DNA of 64,000 bases from Mimachlamys varia (lineage: Eukaryota; Mollusca; Bivalvia; Pectinida; Pectinidae): NCBI GenBank assembly GCA_947623455.1, contig OX392534.1, positions 40,057,426 to 40,121,425 on the forward strand, read 5' to 3'. The notes beneath the pieces were generated by a model, which searched no databases, was not told where the DNA came from, and was given only the letters and a program-made list of their open reading frames with translations. The translations under genes were made by a program, and so were the position numbers. This document shows, one piece after another, positions 12,390 to 25,060 of the stretch (positions are counted from its first letter, which is position 1; every line of letters begins with the position of its first letter).

Positions 12390-12486
12390 TATATATAATC
12401 GTGGCGTGGTGCATCGATTATATAGCTATTGTAACAGCAAACGGTATTGACAGAGCTGTAATATAGACAGAATGTAGTAACTAAAG
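12390..12486 (+). promoter_or_regulatory. possible TATA promoter and noncoding first exon
   Basis: TATATATAA at 12390-12398 is followed about 90 bp later by a good splice donor (CTAAAG|GTATGT, GT at 12487). The stretch between has no long frame. A core promoter with a short untranslated exon is possible, but such combinations also arise by chance in AT-rich DNA. Confidence 0.2.
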
Positions 12487-12573
12487 GTATGTAGTGAGAT
12501 CGATACAGATACTGGAGTGACCCTGGCCCAACACGTTTCTCAGTGTCTTCAGCACTTCCACAATCACAAAACA

Positions 12574-12938
12574 GGTTCTACACTGTCATTTTTATCAATA
12601 CCCATGACAATTCAACATTCATATCAGTTTTGTGTTTTAAAGAATGTGTATGATATCGGGAAGGTTTTACACTGTCATATTTATCGATACCCATGACGAT
12701 TAAAACATTATATCAGTTTTGTGTTTTAAAGAATGGTTATGATATCGGGAAGGTGTTACATTGTCATATTTATCAAAACCCATGTTGATTCAAAAATCAT
12801 ATCAGTTTTGTGTTTTAAAGAATGGGTATGATATCGGGAAGGTGTTACATTGTCATATTTATCAAAACCCATGACGATTCAAAAATCATATCAGGTTTGT
12901 ACATTGTATATTAAAGAATGGTTTGATATCGTGAATGT
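12574..12938. repeat. tandem repeat, four units of about 89 bp
   Basis: Units begin GGTTCTAC/GGTTTTAC/GGTGTTAC at 12574, 12663, 12752 and 12841. They share CTGTCATATTTATC, CAGTTTTGTGTTTTAAAG and TGATATCGGGAA. Units 2-4 are most alike; the last carries a short insertion and decays at its end. Confidence 0.9.
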
Positions 12939-14345
12939 CAGATATAATCACCAATACAGTAAAATTCAGCCAAGGTTATGTTCAAATAATGCGAAAAGAG
13001 AAAGGATTAAAAATTGAACCGCAATCTAGTCTGGCAATGACATGAAGGGGACCTCGACAGATACAGTCCTCAGGGATTATGTCTTAAGTGACATATCCGA
13101 CACCCTTATTGCCTAGAAATGTTTTAAACCTTAACTAGTATATGACAGTATACAACCTACACTATACATTTATTAAGTGGTTGCTATGCCTTTATAATAA
13201 TGATGTCAAGTGAATGCTTAACCACCTTGTCAGTTTACTCAGATTATGTATGATACATGTACATGATAAAAGAAATTACGACGGGTCTAAATCGCTTCAT
13301 CTACGATAAAGCAACATAGTCACAGTAATGATCGGTAATATTGGTTGTCTCACTATATTTGGACAACAGAAGCCTGATTTATGATTATCAAACAAAAGTC
13401 CCCTTACTCATGCCTGACTATATTATAGGTCGCTTTTTCTAAAATTGGGGACACCGTTGCATAATCTGCATTACATAAGACACAGGTGAGATTAGTAGCG
13501 TCAATAGGGATATTGACAACAATCCCCCCATTCATGATGTACACTGTATCAAAATGTAATCGTCCAACATACCATGGGACAGCAATCGTTGTCTCGTGTA
13601 CGATGGGACGACATACACGTAAGTCACATACTTTGACGCCACATTAGTCGCCTCATTAATGATATTAGACGTCTCTTTATGATGGGACAACATTAGTCGC
13701 ATACGTTGAGGCCACATTGTTGGTGTAATACACAACAAACTTAATCAACATGGATATGATGTATGCACATAACAAAAATATCTATATATACACGGTTGCA
13801 ATATATTTTGCTCAACGCCAAATCAAAACCCAAGATTTAAGGATAATCGTTAAATTGTAACCCGTCAAACTTTAACTTTTAGATTTTATGACCAAATCGC
13901 AAAATTTTATGACCGCTAAAATTTCCCGCTTACCGGTATTATTATTCTTTTCACATATAATAGGGGTCTACGTTGCCTCGGTTAGTCATACATCGTAATG
14001 CATCAAGTCATTTATTTCTTCCAAACCTGCATTAAGTGAAATTGCGCTTCGTTAATACAACCATATTCTTTTCCTGTAAAAGTGTCTTGATTGTGAAACG
14101 TCTGGTTTACCCAGACAATTACCTACGAAAAAACATAAATCTCTTTCAAAACGCCGTCTGAATACCGATTATTTGATTGACGAGGTACCGCTCTACATGG
14201 TCTGTGAATCAGACGCTTGTTACTTAGGACATTGTCAAGTAATTAAACCAAGCCCATGTTGACTCGTGTTTTGGAAACTTTTGTTTAAAGCGTTGAGGGT
14301 GGTTCATGGCCTGTTTACAAACCCTTCTTAATTGGCCAGTTCATG
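12939..14345. other. no supported gene
   Basis: No domain-like frame on either strand. The short frame at 13532-13738 (minus) lies in locally repetitive sequence (TGGGACAACATTAGTCG-like) and is not convincing. Confidence 0.35.
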
Positions 14346-14357
14346 GATAAATACTCG

Positions 14358-14479
14358 TATAAGTAGAGGCATACTGCTTCTCTTGACCGCTGAACAATAT
14401 CCTGATCGATGGGCAAGGTCTTACGTTAGCTGAAGAGGCTGGTCAAAAGGTCGGGGACTCGCAAGTACACAGCGCCCCG
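14358..14479 (+). promoter_or_regulatory. possible TATA promoter with untranslated first exon
   Basis: TATAAGTAG (14358-14366) sits upstream of a moderately GC-rich stretch that ends at a strong donor (CCCCG|GTAAGA, GT at 14480). The stretch holds only a short upstream frame (MGKVLR then stop). This fits a core promoter with a noncoding first exon on the plus strand, but I could not connect it to a coding exon downstream. Confidence 0.25.
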
Positions 14480-16137
14480 GTAAGAAGGTTACCATAAGGC
14501 CAAAATATTGATTTCTTGGACATGCTAATGATCTAGCCAATAGTACATATGTACGTATATAGTGACCAAATATTTATAATATTGATTATAACTGAAGAAA
14601 AGGAAAAGGAAATTAATGGAAACAAGTAATTTGGCATACTCTGCATTGAACTATTAAGAGATGTAGATAGTTAGTAACTTCAGAATAATAGATGAAATAT
14701 GTTGTTCAACAACTGAAGGTAGTCTGAATATGATGAATGGAGATATATCTTAGCAATGAAATGCTGTCAGTTGATAATCATTCGAATTGGAGAAAGGCAC
14801 ATTCAGTGAAGCGAGCATTAGTTCTAAAGGGTTAAGTGGCAATCCCCCGAGAGGGTAAATATACATGTATGCTGTATATTTATGAATGAAAAAAGGACAT
14901 AACATTATATGAGAGAAAGAATGGAATCATCAGTCAAATATTATATTTTTTCAGTTTAGCTATTGGGGTGTCTAGCATTCTAGCTGAGCTTCAAGTATTT
15001 TTATTTAAATAGGGAAACGATTTATATAAATGGACAGACCATCTTAATAATAAAACGAACAATTCTTTAGTTTTCCGGACCTGAATTAGAGAGGTAGACA
15101 AGCTTATCATTACCTTTCCAGTCTCAAATGACTAATGCGTCAGTCCATAGCCAATTCATCTGAAAATCCGACGACAAGAAACCCACGTGTAAAGTTCCAT
15201 GAGAAGCGAGAGCGTGGATTTACTGAGAAATAATGTCAAAAGGAGAAACACTCAAAGACGATACCATGTTCTCACAGGCCGTGTGATGCTGGTAAAACTC
15301 CACAGTAACTCGAGGCTTTGTAAACACTACAACACAGCCAACTCTTACAAGGCATCCTTTGAAACACCGGTACACGCCATTCACATAATGAAACGAAGTA
15401 GCTCTTTCAATGGCGATGTCGTGTATGAAAAAATAGTACTAGGTACTTGGCTCATAAATAAATCACTCGCGGTTACGTTAACGTAACCGGCCTCCGTACA
15501 CAGTGCCCATAGGGAGAGAACGAAGCACGCATAAGCACATGGCTATGTACTGTATCGGCAGGTGTAGTTCCACGCTCTCAGGAGACAACAGAAATCGGTA
15601 CCGTTGTGTTTGCCTGCAATTGGCTTTTAAACAGGCTAGCCCGAACTCGTACTACTAATAAGTACTATCGAGCTCAGTACTCCAGAAATAATTCAAAGTG
15701 TTTATTGTGTCGAGCGTTAAATTGGCACTTCTTTTCCGTCTAGGCCACAAAGAAGCCTCGGAAATGTTGGGACACGGATAATTCGGAAAGCCCACTTCCC
15801 CACGTCTATGTTTTCAATTATTTCTGAAAAAAAAAAATCAATTTTGTGTGCCATTAATTTGCCGAAAAACCGTTACTTTCAGTTTTGTTATGCAACAGCT
15901 TTCCCAGACTGTCAACGCCATACAATACAAGAAATATGATTGTTTCGTTCCGAAATCTTGTGTACAAGTATAATAGCATTGATTTAAAAAAAAAAAAATA
16001 CGCGTTCTAATGGTAATTTCTATTTCGTATTCCTTGAGATCGATGGCCCCTTAATTACCAATGATTCAATTTAATGACTATTTGTTTCTCTTTATCATTT
16101 ATTTATTTAGTATTGTAGACAAACATCTATGGCCCAA
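14480..16137. other. no confident gene; GC-richer island 15.15-15.8 kb
   Basis: The plus-strand frame at 15199-15483 (95 codons) lies in a GC-richer, CpG-containing stretch, but it shows no domain and no codon pattern I recognise. It could be a 5' leader or exon. Homopolymers of A lie at 15827 and 15986. Confidence 0.3.
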
Positions 16138-16353
16138 TAAAGTTTTGTCTTTGATCCCCTTTTGATCGATACCGATTCCGATTCCGATGATCTTATATGG
16201 GATGATGTTTACAAAGTAGGTCAGCGGTTGAAACAGCGTCCTGCACTATACATGGTGTGGCTTAAGGGGATAATTCCTTTCTGGTATCATCCACCGTTTG
16301 GCGCTGCTGAAAGCGCCGAGGATATCTACACCAACGCCGGCGAGCTTCGATAG
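16138..16353 (+). CDS. unrecognised coding-like fragment
   Basis: An open frame follows a TAA at about 16135 and ends at TAG 16351-16353. It has an acidic start (DTDSDSDDLIWDDVY), then aromatic- and proline-rich sequence and an ED-rich end (AAESAEDIYTNAGELR). Composition is GC-richer and more protein-like than its surroundings. There is no in-frame ATG near the start and no good splice acceptor before it. A strong acceptor-like tract ends at 16112, but its reading is cut by the TAA. It could be a last exon or a retrocopy fragment. I do not recognise the family. Confidence 0.25.
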
Positions 16354-17554
16354 ATTAACAATTTAATTAAGATTGAGAATCACGGCGGTGAAATATTGGA
16401 ACAAAGTTATCCCAAAGTTCTATCATTGATAACCGCACAGTGTTTGTTCCACGTGCGAACATTGGCTACAAAATACATACCGGTCTAATTTAACAGAGCT
16501 AACCAGGAGAAGCTGTAAGAAAAATCAATAGCCCCAGAGAAACGCTAACTCTCTTCAACATGAGTCGCTCGGTGTTCTCGTCAATGATCAATATCATTTA
16601 ATTGAAAGGTGTTCGCTTTGTACTATAGGAAATAGTTTTTATTTCATATTGAATTAAAAAGCATTTTCCATTGCAGGTATGAAGTTTATTAAAACAAATC
16701 AGACGGAAAAAGTTAGCTCTTGTATGTTTGTTAACATTTTGTACCGTTAAGGCATACTCAGCTTTACATGCAAAGTATAAACAACACAAACTATTAACGA
16801 ATTTTATTCACTACACCCCCCCCCCCCTTCAACCCCCATTTACCCGCCCCCCCCCCCTCCCTTGATATGTTTAATATGCAAGTTTGAGATCTGTCGTTTA
16901 AAATCCTAACAGGAATGTGTTAATTAATGTATTGGAGGTATACATGTAAGTTATTTTAAATTATGAAATGATATATGTACTGCAAAAGTACAAGCTGCTA
17001 TTAATGTATCATCTACATTGTAGCTTTGTTTTTTTTTTTATTTTAGCAAACCGTAAACCGTTTGTATTCGTCGACTTTCATTATAAACCTCGTATCGCAA
17101 ACAAAAAAATGTAGATGGTCATAGCAGTATAAATATAAAATTGTCTTGTTAACTAAACAGAACATGATAGATTATAAGCAAACTCATAACATTAAGCTCG
17201 TGATACTTGAATTGACGGATCCTCGTTTTGGCAAATTATATTAAGACTGATGTTTGCACAATACTCGAGAGGATTGGATTAATTAGGTTCCGTGTTCACT
17301 TCTGCACGGATGCACACCTTTAGATCTTTTGTAGTGAATGTTTGATATCATATTGGCAATACAAACGTGTTCAGTCACACAGATGGGCGTACTCGTCTAC
17401 ATTCCATTACAGGTATACGGTTGTCTTAATCCCGGGAAATACTTAATACCATTAGTACGAGTCTGAATGTGACGTGCAACCAAGAGTTATAGAAAAAGAG
17501 CGCTGTTTTGCATTATTACTCTTAATCTCCTTATTTCGCTTTAACAGACGTTTT
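16354..17554. other. no supported gene; poly-C/poly-G tract
   Basis: Low-complexity C-rich tract at 16815-16860 (CACCCCCCCCC and similar). The rest is AT-rich with no domain-like frames. Confidence 0.35.
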
Positions 17555-18330
17555 CGCGTGAATTAGCAAGCATGCGATTTCGTGAAATCAACACTATTAC
17601 AACGTCTATTTATTACATTACGTGTGAGATGTACATGTTCGTTATTTGTTAGTCATGTGGCTTTAGTTGAGGTACAAACCCTTGTCTATTATTCGTTTTG
17701 GACTCCAGAATATCTCTTAGAAGATGTATTTTAAAGAAAGTGTTACTGGTAAACATTGGTTTATACGAGGGTATTTCTTCCAAATATTCAATCAACGCCA
17801 CAAAAACATGGAGTACCAACAGAATGGTGGATTTCTTGGCTGAAATTGCCAGCACTGGATAAGTGGAAATCATTTGTTTCCCCCAAAACTTATTGTACGG
17901 ACTTTAGCAAATCTAGTAAAAGACGTAAAACTCGCGTGAATTAGCAAGGATTCGATTTCGTGAAATCAACACTATTACAACGTCTATTTATTACATTACG
18001 TGTGATATGTACATGCTCGTTTATGTAAGTCACGTGGCTTTAGTTGAGGTACGAACCCTTGTCTATTACAAGCTTTTGACTTCAGAATACTACTTAGAAG
18101 ATTTTGTTTTCCAGAATGTGTAAATGTTTAATGTATTTTCAAGTGAGGAACATTTGTACAAAATATTAAATCAACGCTAGAAAAACAAGTGTACCAATTC
18201 AACAAAAAAGATGGGTTTCTTGGCAGAAATGGCCATCACTTCATTAATGGATTACATTTTTTTTCTCCATGATTTATTACCATCATATATTTTCGGACTT
18301 TTACGAATCAAGTAAAAGACATAAAACTCA
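17555..18330. repeat. tandem duplication of a 378-bp unit
   Basis: CGCGTGAATTAGCAAG begins at 17555 and again at 17933. The copies share TTACAACGTCTATTTATTAC, GGCTTTAGTTGAGGTAC and TCTAGTAAAAGACGT. They differ at many positions and by small indels, so the duplication is not recent. No coding frame survives in both copies. Confidence 0.85.
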
Positions 18331-19841
18331 CAGTAACCGAGACTTGAATAACTCCAAAAAGTTATTTTGCTTTGATACACAATCTAACAATTTATGCCTC
18401 TTGGTGTAGAGAAATCAACTAATAGAAGATGATTTTACATTAAATAATACATTCTATACAAAGTGCTCATCTCAAGTTCCAGTAATGGAGTGGAAAACAG
18501 CCATTATTATCCAACATGATGCCCCTACGCGTTCTCCTGACAATCCGTTCTTAACGCCAGGGTGTCATAATATGACTGTTCAGCATCACTTAATGTCATT
18601 CTCACATTTTAAGGATACTAGGTTTCGCGGCCTGACAACAGAGCCAATCAGTATGACCATCCCTGAAATTATCTAACAACTAACAATAAACATGAATGTT
18701 CTTTACTGGTAAATAATGGTGTTGCATTACCTTCATATGTTGTTCAGCAAATACAATATTAACACATTAGAATAACTTTGACAACGGTCGCCTTAACTGT
18801 CTACCACCATTGGCTGGATATATAAATCTACCTTTTGGAACTTTCTCTACACTTGTACATACAGGTAGACTACAACACATACAAATGTAACACGTTACAA
18901 TGCTATTCTGGAGAAAATACCCTCTATTTATACTTTCCTGAGTAACAATTTTTCATATCAGGAAAGGGAACAACGTTAACGGTTGGCAACAGGAAGGGGA
19001 GGAGGAGGAGGAGTATTTCAATTTTTCTGCGGTTTTGTATAGACCATGATCATGCCCCTGTATGCAACTGGAACTTCAAAACCGACAAAGGTGTTAAATG
19101 ATGTTTTTCAAGTTTGAAAAACTAAAACTTGTAATTTTGTTCACTTGATTCTAGTAGCAAAACGTTAACCATACATAAACAAGAAATAGTTTGTCATCAG
19201 GTGCAAGGTAAAAGTATCATTTCTGTAAACACCCTTTAACAAAAGTCTCATTCTAAAATCAAATCTGCATTGCAAAGTAACTGCTGCGCCCTTTACAAAT
19301 CTGTATGTTTGTTAAGTTTATACTTATATGCTCAATATCTGATAAAAGGTGACATATGCTTTTTGTTCAGATAACGAATCTTTCGGTAAATTTGTGAATG
19401 GACATTTTCTATATGATCTTAAGCTTCAACGTCAATTATACGTTGTATGAGCTTCACTACGACGTTAGTCTGTTATATAATAACGACGTCATCAATAATA
19501 CGTCGCACATTACTATAGCTATCAAACCTGTACGTCTTGGCTGTATATACGTAAAACGCATCCCTTTCTCACCGCAGTTAGTTTGCCTATATACAGGTAT
19601 ATTTTTTTTGTATCTCCCAATAACTTTCGTTTGGCTATAATTGAGACACACACTTTTGCCCTTACACTTCCGTTTGGATATAACTATAACTGAGCTATAT
19701 TTTTGCACGTACACTTCCGGTTTTACGGCTCTAGCAATGGTATAGGGTCGAATACGGATCAGTTCTTCTTGGTTTTCACTAAGAACACGTTTGTTGATTT
19801 ATTTTCTTTATTTTTTTATTGTATTTATATTGAAATCTTTG
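18331..19841. other. no supported gene
   Basis: Overlapping frames at 19398-19714 on both strands arise from a stop-poor stretch with a small internal duplication (CACTTCCGTTTGG at about 19667 and a related copy at 19618). No domain is visible. Confidence 0.35.
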
Positions 19842-20978
19842 AAAGCTGACAATGCAAGTTATAAAGCTTTCTTGTTGATATTTAAAAAAAACCCGGCCAA
19901 ATAAAAATTTTAGAAATCTTCTGAGATGCCCCCTTACAGGTTACTAAGGAATGGCAGACATTTTAGTTTTTGCCTTGCTTGGTAACGATAGTCGGCTTCC
20001 TTGGGTATAAAAGGCACCCAGGCCGTCAAACCGGTTCTCATTGTTGTGATGAAACCGCACGGTGACACTTTTATTTCTATAGACCTATATAGCTAGCCAA
20101 CACATACTTTCTGATTTTTTACGATATTTTCAATCAGTATCTGAAGAACATTGACATGGATATTGAAGGTGCTATTATAACGATATTATACAATATGAGC
20201 AAAATAAAAAATTGATTACACCAAAATTCGTGCGAAAAAAAACAAGTACATGAATGGCAACTGATAAACCTACCTTAGTTTTCAATTGGAACATCATGTC
20301 GCTAAGAGTAATCAGTTCCTGTGTGATAAACATTGCTTTAACATCCATTCATTTCCATCAAAATAAGTTCCCCTCACTCGCATGTGTTCGTGCACGTGTT
20401 TTACATAATCAAGACTCTGCTCGCGTGTCACACTACATTTTCATTACAAGCGCTTTAGTGGCAAGGCGTAATATTATAGGTAGTATTATGAGCGAGTACA
20501 TATTCTGTTCGGAATGTTTCGCTCTACTTCCGAATGTAAAATCAACATGTCGATGTCCATTACGTATACATAGGTGAAGGGACATTAAGGGGTGTTTTCA
20601 GTTTTATTTTTATTTTCATTTTGCTTTGGCACACGATTTATGATGGTGACTGAGAGAGTGACCATCTTCATGTAACTTCAACTTCAAGGTAAGTGTGTGT
20701 TTGTCATTCCAGTTTTGTAACTCCAGTGTCACCTGTTGTGTCCGCAGGTGTGTTGCATTTTGCACGGCCAGAGTTCATGTAAAAACCGGTTTGACAGGCT
20801 GGGTGCCTTTTATACCCAGGGAGGCCGACTCTCGTTTCCAAGCAAGACAAAAACTAAAATGTCTGCCTCTCCTTAGTAACCTGTTAGGGGGCATCTCAGA
20901 AGCTTTCTGAAATATAACTTTGCCGTATTTTTTTTTTAATCTCAACAAAAAAGCTTTTTAATTTGCATTGTCAGCTTT
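19842..20978. mobile_element. foldback element with about 230-bp inverted termini
   Basis: The left arm (19842-20068) and the reverse complement of the right arm (20726-20978) match along their length. Shared blocks include AAAGCTGACAATGCAA at the tips, CTGAGATGCCCCCT, CAGACATTTTAGTTTTTG, GGGTATAAAAGGCACCCAG and GTCAAACCGGTT. The arms enclose about 660 bp. The plus-strand frame inside (20254-20577) has no transposase motif, so the element would be non-autonomous. I did not find a convincing target duplication. Both arms carry TATAAAAGG-like or TATACC sequence, which could be promoter-like. Confidence 0.75.
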
Positions 20979-23280
20979 AAGGTACATTCGAATATTTATT
21001 TTGTTTAAACTGATTTATCAAAGCTTTTAAAAAAAGTACAAAAAACCCCAATAAAACAGAAAGAAAAAAAACATTTGAAAAGCTTAAAAGGAATAAGCTT
21101 CATCAGTCTGGAAGGATAATAAAGACTAAGTTTGTTGTAGTGAACAAAACCAGGAATCGATAACCGCGAGCTTTCGAAAACAACTGTTTCCTTTGTTAAA
21201 CAATCATTGTAATTGACCAAGGCCGAGTTCTTCAAAGGTGATAAGCTTAATATGTGATAAGTGCAAATTTCAATTTCCCTGTAACTTTAAAATAAAATAA
21301 TTGAATAGTTGTAGGATTGCGCCTTATATATTGACAGAATTATTAAAGGTTGAACAATGCTGTTAAATAGTGATCAAGCTAATCATCTTTTGAACACCTG
21401 GGCCCAGAGTGTCAGAAAGCATATCTATATTCCTCGCAGTGGTACGGTGATCTTTTATTAAATAAAACTGAGTAGTCGTCCAAATGAAAAATTTGTAACA
21501 GCGCTTAGATCTGACTAGCTATACACTTAGTATAATATATTAAATTTTCATGATATATTTGTTTCATGACTGGCTGTCCTCTTTAACGGAAATAATGGCG
21601 GGGTATGAATGAAGCACTTAAATCTTAGTACATAAATGGCGTGACTCCTGGTGGACAAGAAACCTTTATACATCAGGACTCTTAACTAGCTACGCTGATT
21701 TCACTACAAAAATATATATTTGCGGCACTGATACGGAAACACAACGGTGTTCATGTACAATGACATGCTTTGAAAAAAATAGAAATAATTTGCTCCACGC
21801 CACAAAACTTAAACTGTGTTCTGAGTTGTTATGAAATATTCATATCTTGCTGGATTCATGTGAAGGCATGTTGAGGGAGCGGATCGCTATCTATTGATAG
21901 TAGACTGTTAAGTGTGGTTCTTCCTGGTCCCTTATTAATGCATGAAGCAGAACAATGCGGCACGGTGTCACACAATCTGTCCGCACGTGTGTCTATAGAG
22001 GCCCGAAAGTGTCAAACGGATCATGTGGAGACGGACAGCTGGAGTCTACATTAAGTGTCAGTAAGAATGGCATGGTTTCTTCTGGAATATCACGGAGGTT
22101 GTCGGGGTCTATAAATTACCATGTATTTCATTTCATTAACCAACTATATCGATTTAAAATTGGGTCTTCTTAGGAAGGTATGCTTTCCTTTTCCTGCAAG
22201 ATATCAGTAATGTCACACGCAAGTAAATGTCTATTGAACTAGTTTCCGGTAATAGCTTTTACGAAGCAATTATGAAAATAGACATATACATTGTGACTGT
22301 ATACGAGCGAGAGAAATATCAATCATTGTGTCGAAATAGATTCAATTAGATATATCAATATCGGTAAATTAAAAACCATTGGCTTTTTTTTTATTGTTAT
22401 ACTATTAGTCTTCCATCTCACAAAAGTACAGCTTTTTGCTATTCAGGCCAGTTCGAGTTCACTCCCTTCTCTTAGAACGAATACCGACGAAGTACAAAAG
22501 TCACATCAAAATCCTCGTTTCAAAATTTATCATGTATTTGGAATATCAATAAAATGAATAGATGGTAAAATAGTATATATAAGGAATTGAAATAAAATTG
22601 ACCCCATGATTGAAGTGTTTTCCTGTTAAAATTCAGTATCTTGTATTTATAATTTTTTTAGTTACTCGGCTGACGCTATATATTTTATTCAAAGATGAAC
22701 GTCAGTTAAAATCAATAAACAACTTAAGAATCACCTCTTACAGATCCGCCTTATGATGTCTAATTTTAAACATTTATAGATTGTTTGCTGTCGCTTGGCT
22801 TTCACGCTATTTTAAACGGTAGACTCCTCTGGGATTTTCCCATGGGCTGTAAGATGTCATCACGACACGCTTACAAACAGAATTGTCTTTTTGATGTTGA
22901 CGACACCCTGCCCTTGTGAATATGCACATTCATAGAAAAATCAAATTCGTTTGCACTATTGTATTTGCAATTAAAATCAAGAGAAGTGACATCAACTGGT
23001 TTATATGTGCGTTTATGCTATCATATGTTGTGTAATGTATTATAAGGGAGATAACCGTTGCATATTTATGTTGTTAATTTTAGGTAACTCCAGCAAAATG
23101 ACAAAAAACGATTTTTTTTATCAAATCAAGGCAAAAATAATAATTTTCAATCAGACAAAGGTGGTGACCATAAGTTCGACTATACTATTCATCAACATCT
23201 CATATTTCTTCGAATTTTTGATTACCTGAACTCGTTATAGCGATATACAAATAATAAAAAAATAAATAAAAATGTACACT
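20979..23280. other. no supported gene
   Basis: The frame at 21955-22173 (plus) has a few cysteines but no motif. The frame at 23005-23229 is AT-driven. No repeat is evident apart from homopolymer T at 22387. Confidence 0.35.
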
Positions 23281-23282
23281 TT

Positions 23283-23620
23283 GTAGTAACAACGAGGTGA
23301 ATTAAAATTGCTACTTTTAATAAAGAGATTTCGTTTGACTGCCGTTGCTTAACGACTTTCGTGAAAACGACAAATGTAATTTAATCTAATAGCTCGATCG
23401 CCATCGCTTAAATTCGGCGAAGGCATTGTCTGTATGACGAATCAAAGTTCTGCTAATTCATACGTTTGTATGTTAATTCTTCCCGACCGTATAATAACAT
23501 CACCGACTATTGGTATAATGTGTAATTTAGCACAACCAGTAGTTGTATCCTCATATAAATATTGTTATTATGTTATATACAATGTCAAAATGAAAAAAGG
23601 ACAAAGTTTCGTCAATTTAA
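23283..23620 (+). repeat. interspersed repeat segment, paralogous to 28.33-28.66 kb
   Basis: ACGAGGTGAATTAAAATTGC, GATCGCCATCGC, TTTAGCACAACCAGTAGTTG and AATGAAAAAAGG correspond in order to sequence at 28345-28650. A weaker match to part of it occurs at 31630-31680. It may be the 5' portion of the RT-family element or a separate repeat. Confidence 0.6.
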
Positions 23621-24355
23621 GGCTAGGTTGAAATGTACTGACGAAGCTATAGTACGAGTCATTACATTTCTGGATGACAATATCTTTGTTGAGTTCGGGG
23701 GAGAGATATTTCCAACAGACTGATGGCATTCAGATGGGAATTGACTTTGCCCCTCTTTTGGATTGTTTTTGTTTTCATACAAGGCTGAATTTGCCGAAGG
23801 GCTTATCAGGACGAGTAAAAAAAACCTTGCCAAATCTTTCAATTTCACTTTCATGTATATCAACGATGTGTTGTCTATAAACAAAAAGCCGTTTGCTGAC
23901 CTAGTCGATCTTTTATACCTTACTGAACTTTAATTTAAAGACAAAACATACTCCCTACATCTGCTTCTTACCTCGATCTTTACTCAAATATGACCAACAC
24001 GGGCAACTTACTGTACTGAGCTGTATGATAAACGTGTCGATTTCGATTTTCCGATCATAAAGTTTCCCTTACTTGATAGTAACATCCCTGATTATCCATC
24101 CTATGGTGTTTACATGTCGCAGTTGATTCGTTATTCAGGGGCTTGCTCTGAATAACAAGATTTTCGTGATAGATGTCAACTGCTGACGAACAAACTCGCG
24201 TCACAGGGATTCGAGAGATTCATGTTGATGAAGACTATGGGCAAGTTTTATGGTCGCTATCTTGATCTCAAGAAATATTCTGTATCGTTGTGTGATATGA
24301 AGATGGGCGTTATCATCTGGTATTTATCGCCGATATCATGACCATATAATCTTTT
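23600..24355 (+). mobile_element. decayed Penelope-like RT element (copy d)
   Basis: The best-preserved RT core in this window, still with stops and frameshifts. Visible blocks in order are VITFLDDNIF (23655), a degraded catalytic-region block around LCPSFGLFLFSYKAEF (23745-23790), FTFMYINDVLSIN (23844-23880), DKRVDFDFPIIKFPLLDSN (24030-24085), YGVYMSQLIRYSGACSE (24100-24150) and LASQGFERFMLMKTMGKFYG (24195-24255). YIND may represent the YxDD-type active site. The PMG block ahead of it is broken. The tail seen in other copies is not evident. Confidence 0.65.
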
Positions 24356-24598
24356 CTTATTTTGTTCTGAATTCCTTATTTAGCAATAGATACGCATGTC
24401 TTGGTGCCATAAACACATTGGATATACATGGATCTTTCGTAGAAGTATATTCTACAATGCAATACATTTCACAAATATATACAGCAAAACAGTGACATTA
24501 TGAATTTCAGTGCTAATTATCCGACATCAGGGCGGACGTAGCTCTTCATTGAACAAATAGTTATTTCGAAATTCATTCGCTTTATAAATGAAAGCAGT

Positions 24599-24718
24599 GA
24601 TGCAACGAAAAATGTAACAATTACGAAAAATGTAACATTGTTACAATTTTTGTGCACCACGCACGAAAAATGTAACAATTGTTACATTTTTCGTAATTGT
24701 TACATTTTTCGTTGCATC
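24599..24718. repeat. 120-bp near-perfect palindrome
   Basis: The left arm begins GATGCAACGAAAAATGTAAC and the right arm ends with its exact complement. Arms are about 57 bp, perfect over the outer 40 or so and with a few changes near the centre (CACCAC). Inside each arm ACGAAAAATGTAACA is itself repeated. Flanks read AAAGCAGT and AAAGTAGC, a weak target-duplication candidate. It is probably a tiny foldback element or a hairpin made by inverted duplication. Confidence 0.9.
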
Positions 24719-24804
24719 AAAGTAGCGATATTTCTTAACAGACACCTGTTTGTAGATGAGATTAATTCCAAAAACTTTGGTTTATTTGGGTGATAATTGT
24801 ATCA

Positions 24805-25060
24805 AACACATTGAAATGGAAATTTTCATTAATGCTTACATAATCTATTAATAGTATTTATTGCATGTATTTATATATACATTTAAAAGCTGTTGCTCTT
24901 TGTACCCAGCTACCTTAAACTGACTTAGTTCACACCAATGTTTGGATATCGATAGCACGCGCTCTCTACCCGTTAATGACAATAAATACATGTACGTAAA
25001 TATTGATTTAACGTGAATCTGATTTTCATGAATTGTTTTTTATATTTCAAATTGATATTT
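24805..25060. repeat. segment paralogous to 29.33-29.64 kb
   Basis: Shared blocks in the same order include TGAAATGGAAATTTTCA / TTGAAACGGAATTTTCA, AGTATTTATTGCATG, ACCCAGCTA, TGTTTGGATA and ACGTGAATCTGATTTTCA. Identity is moderate with indels, so the relation is old. Confidence 0.6.

Noticed and set aside
14398..14460. Hammerhead-like CTGAAGA in plus-strand sequence near 14430
   Set aside because: No stem II or GAAA partner follows; chance occurrence of the short core.
16481..16512. A 32-nt minus-strand micro-exon with good acceptor and GTATGT donor
   Set aside because: Too short to distinguish from chance and no partner exon found.
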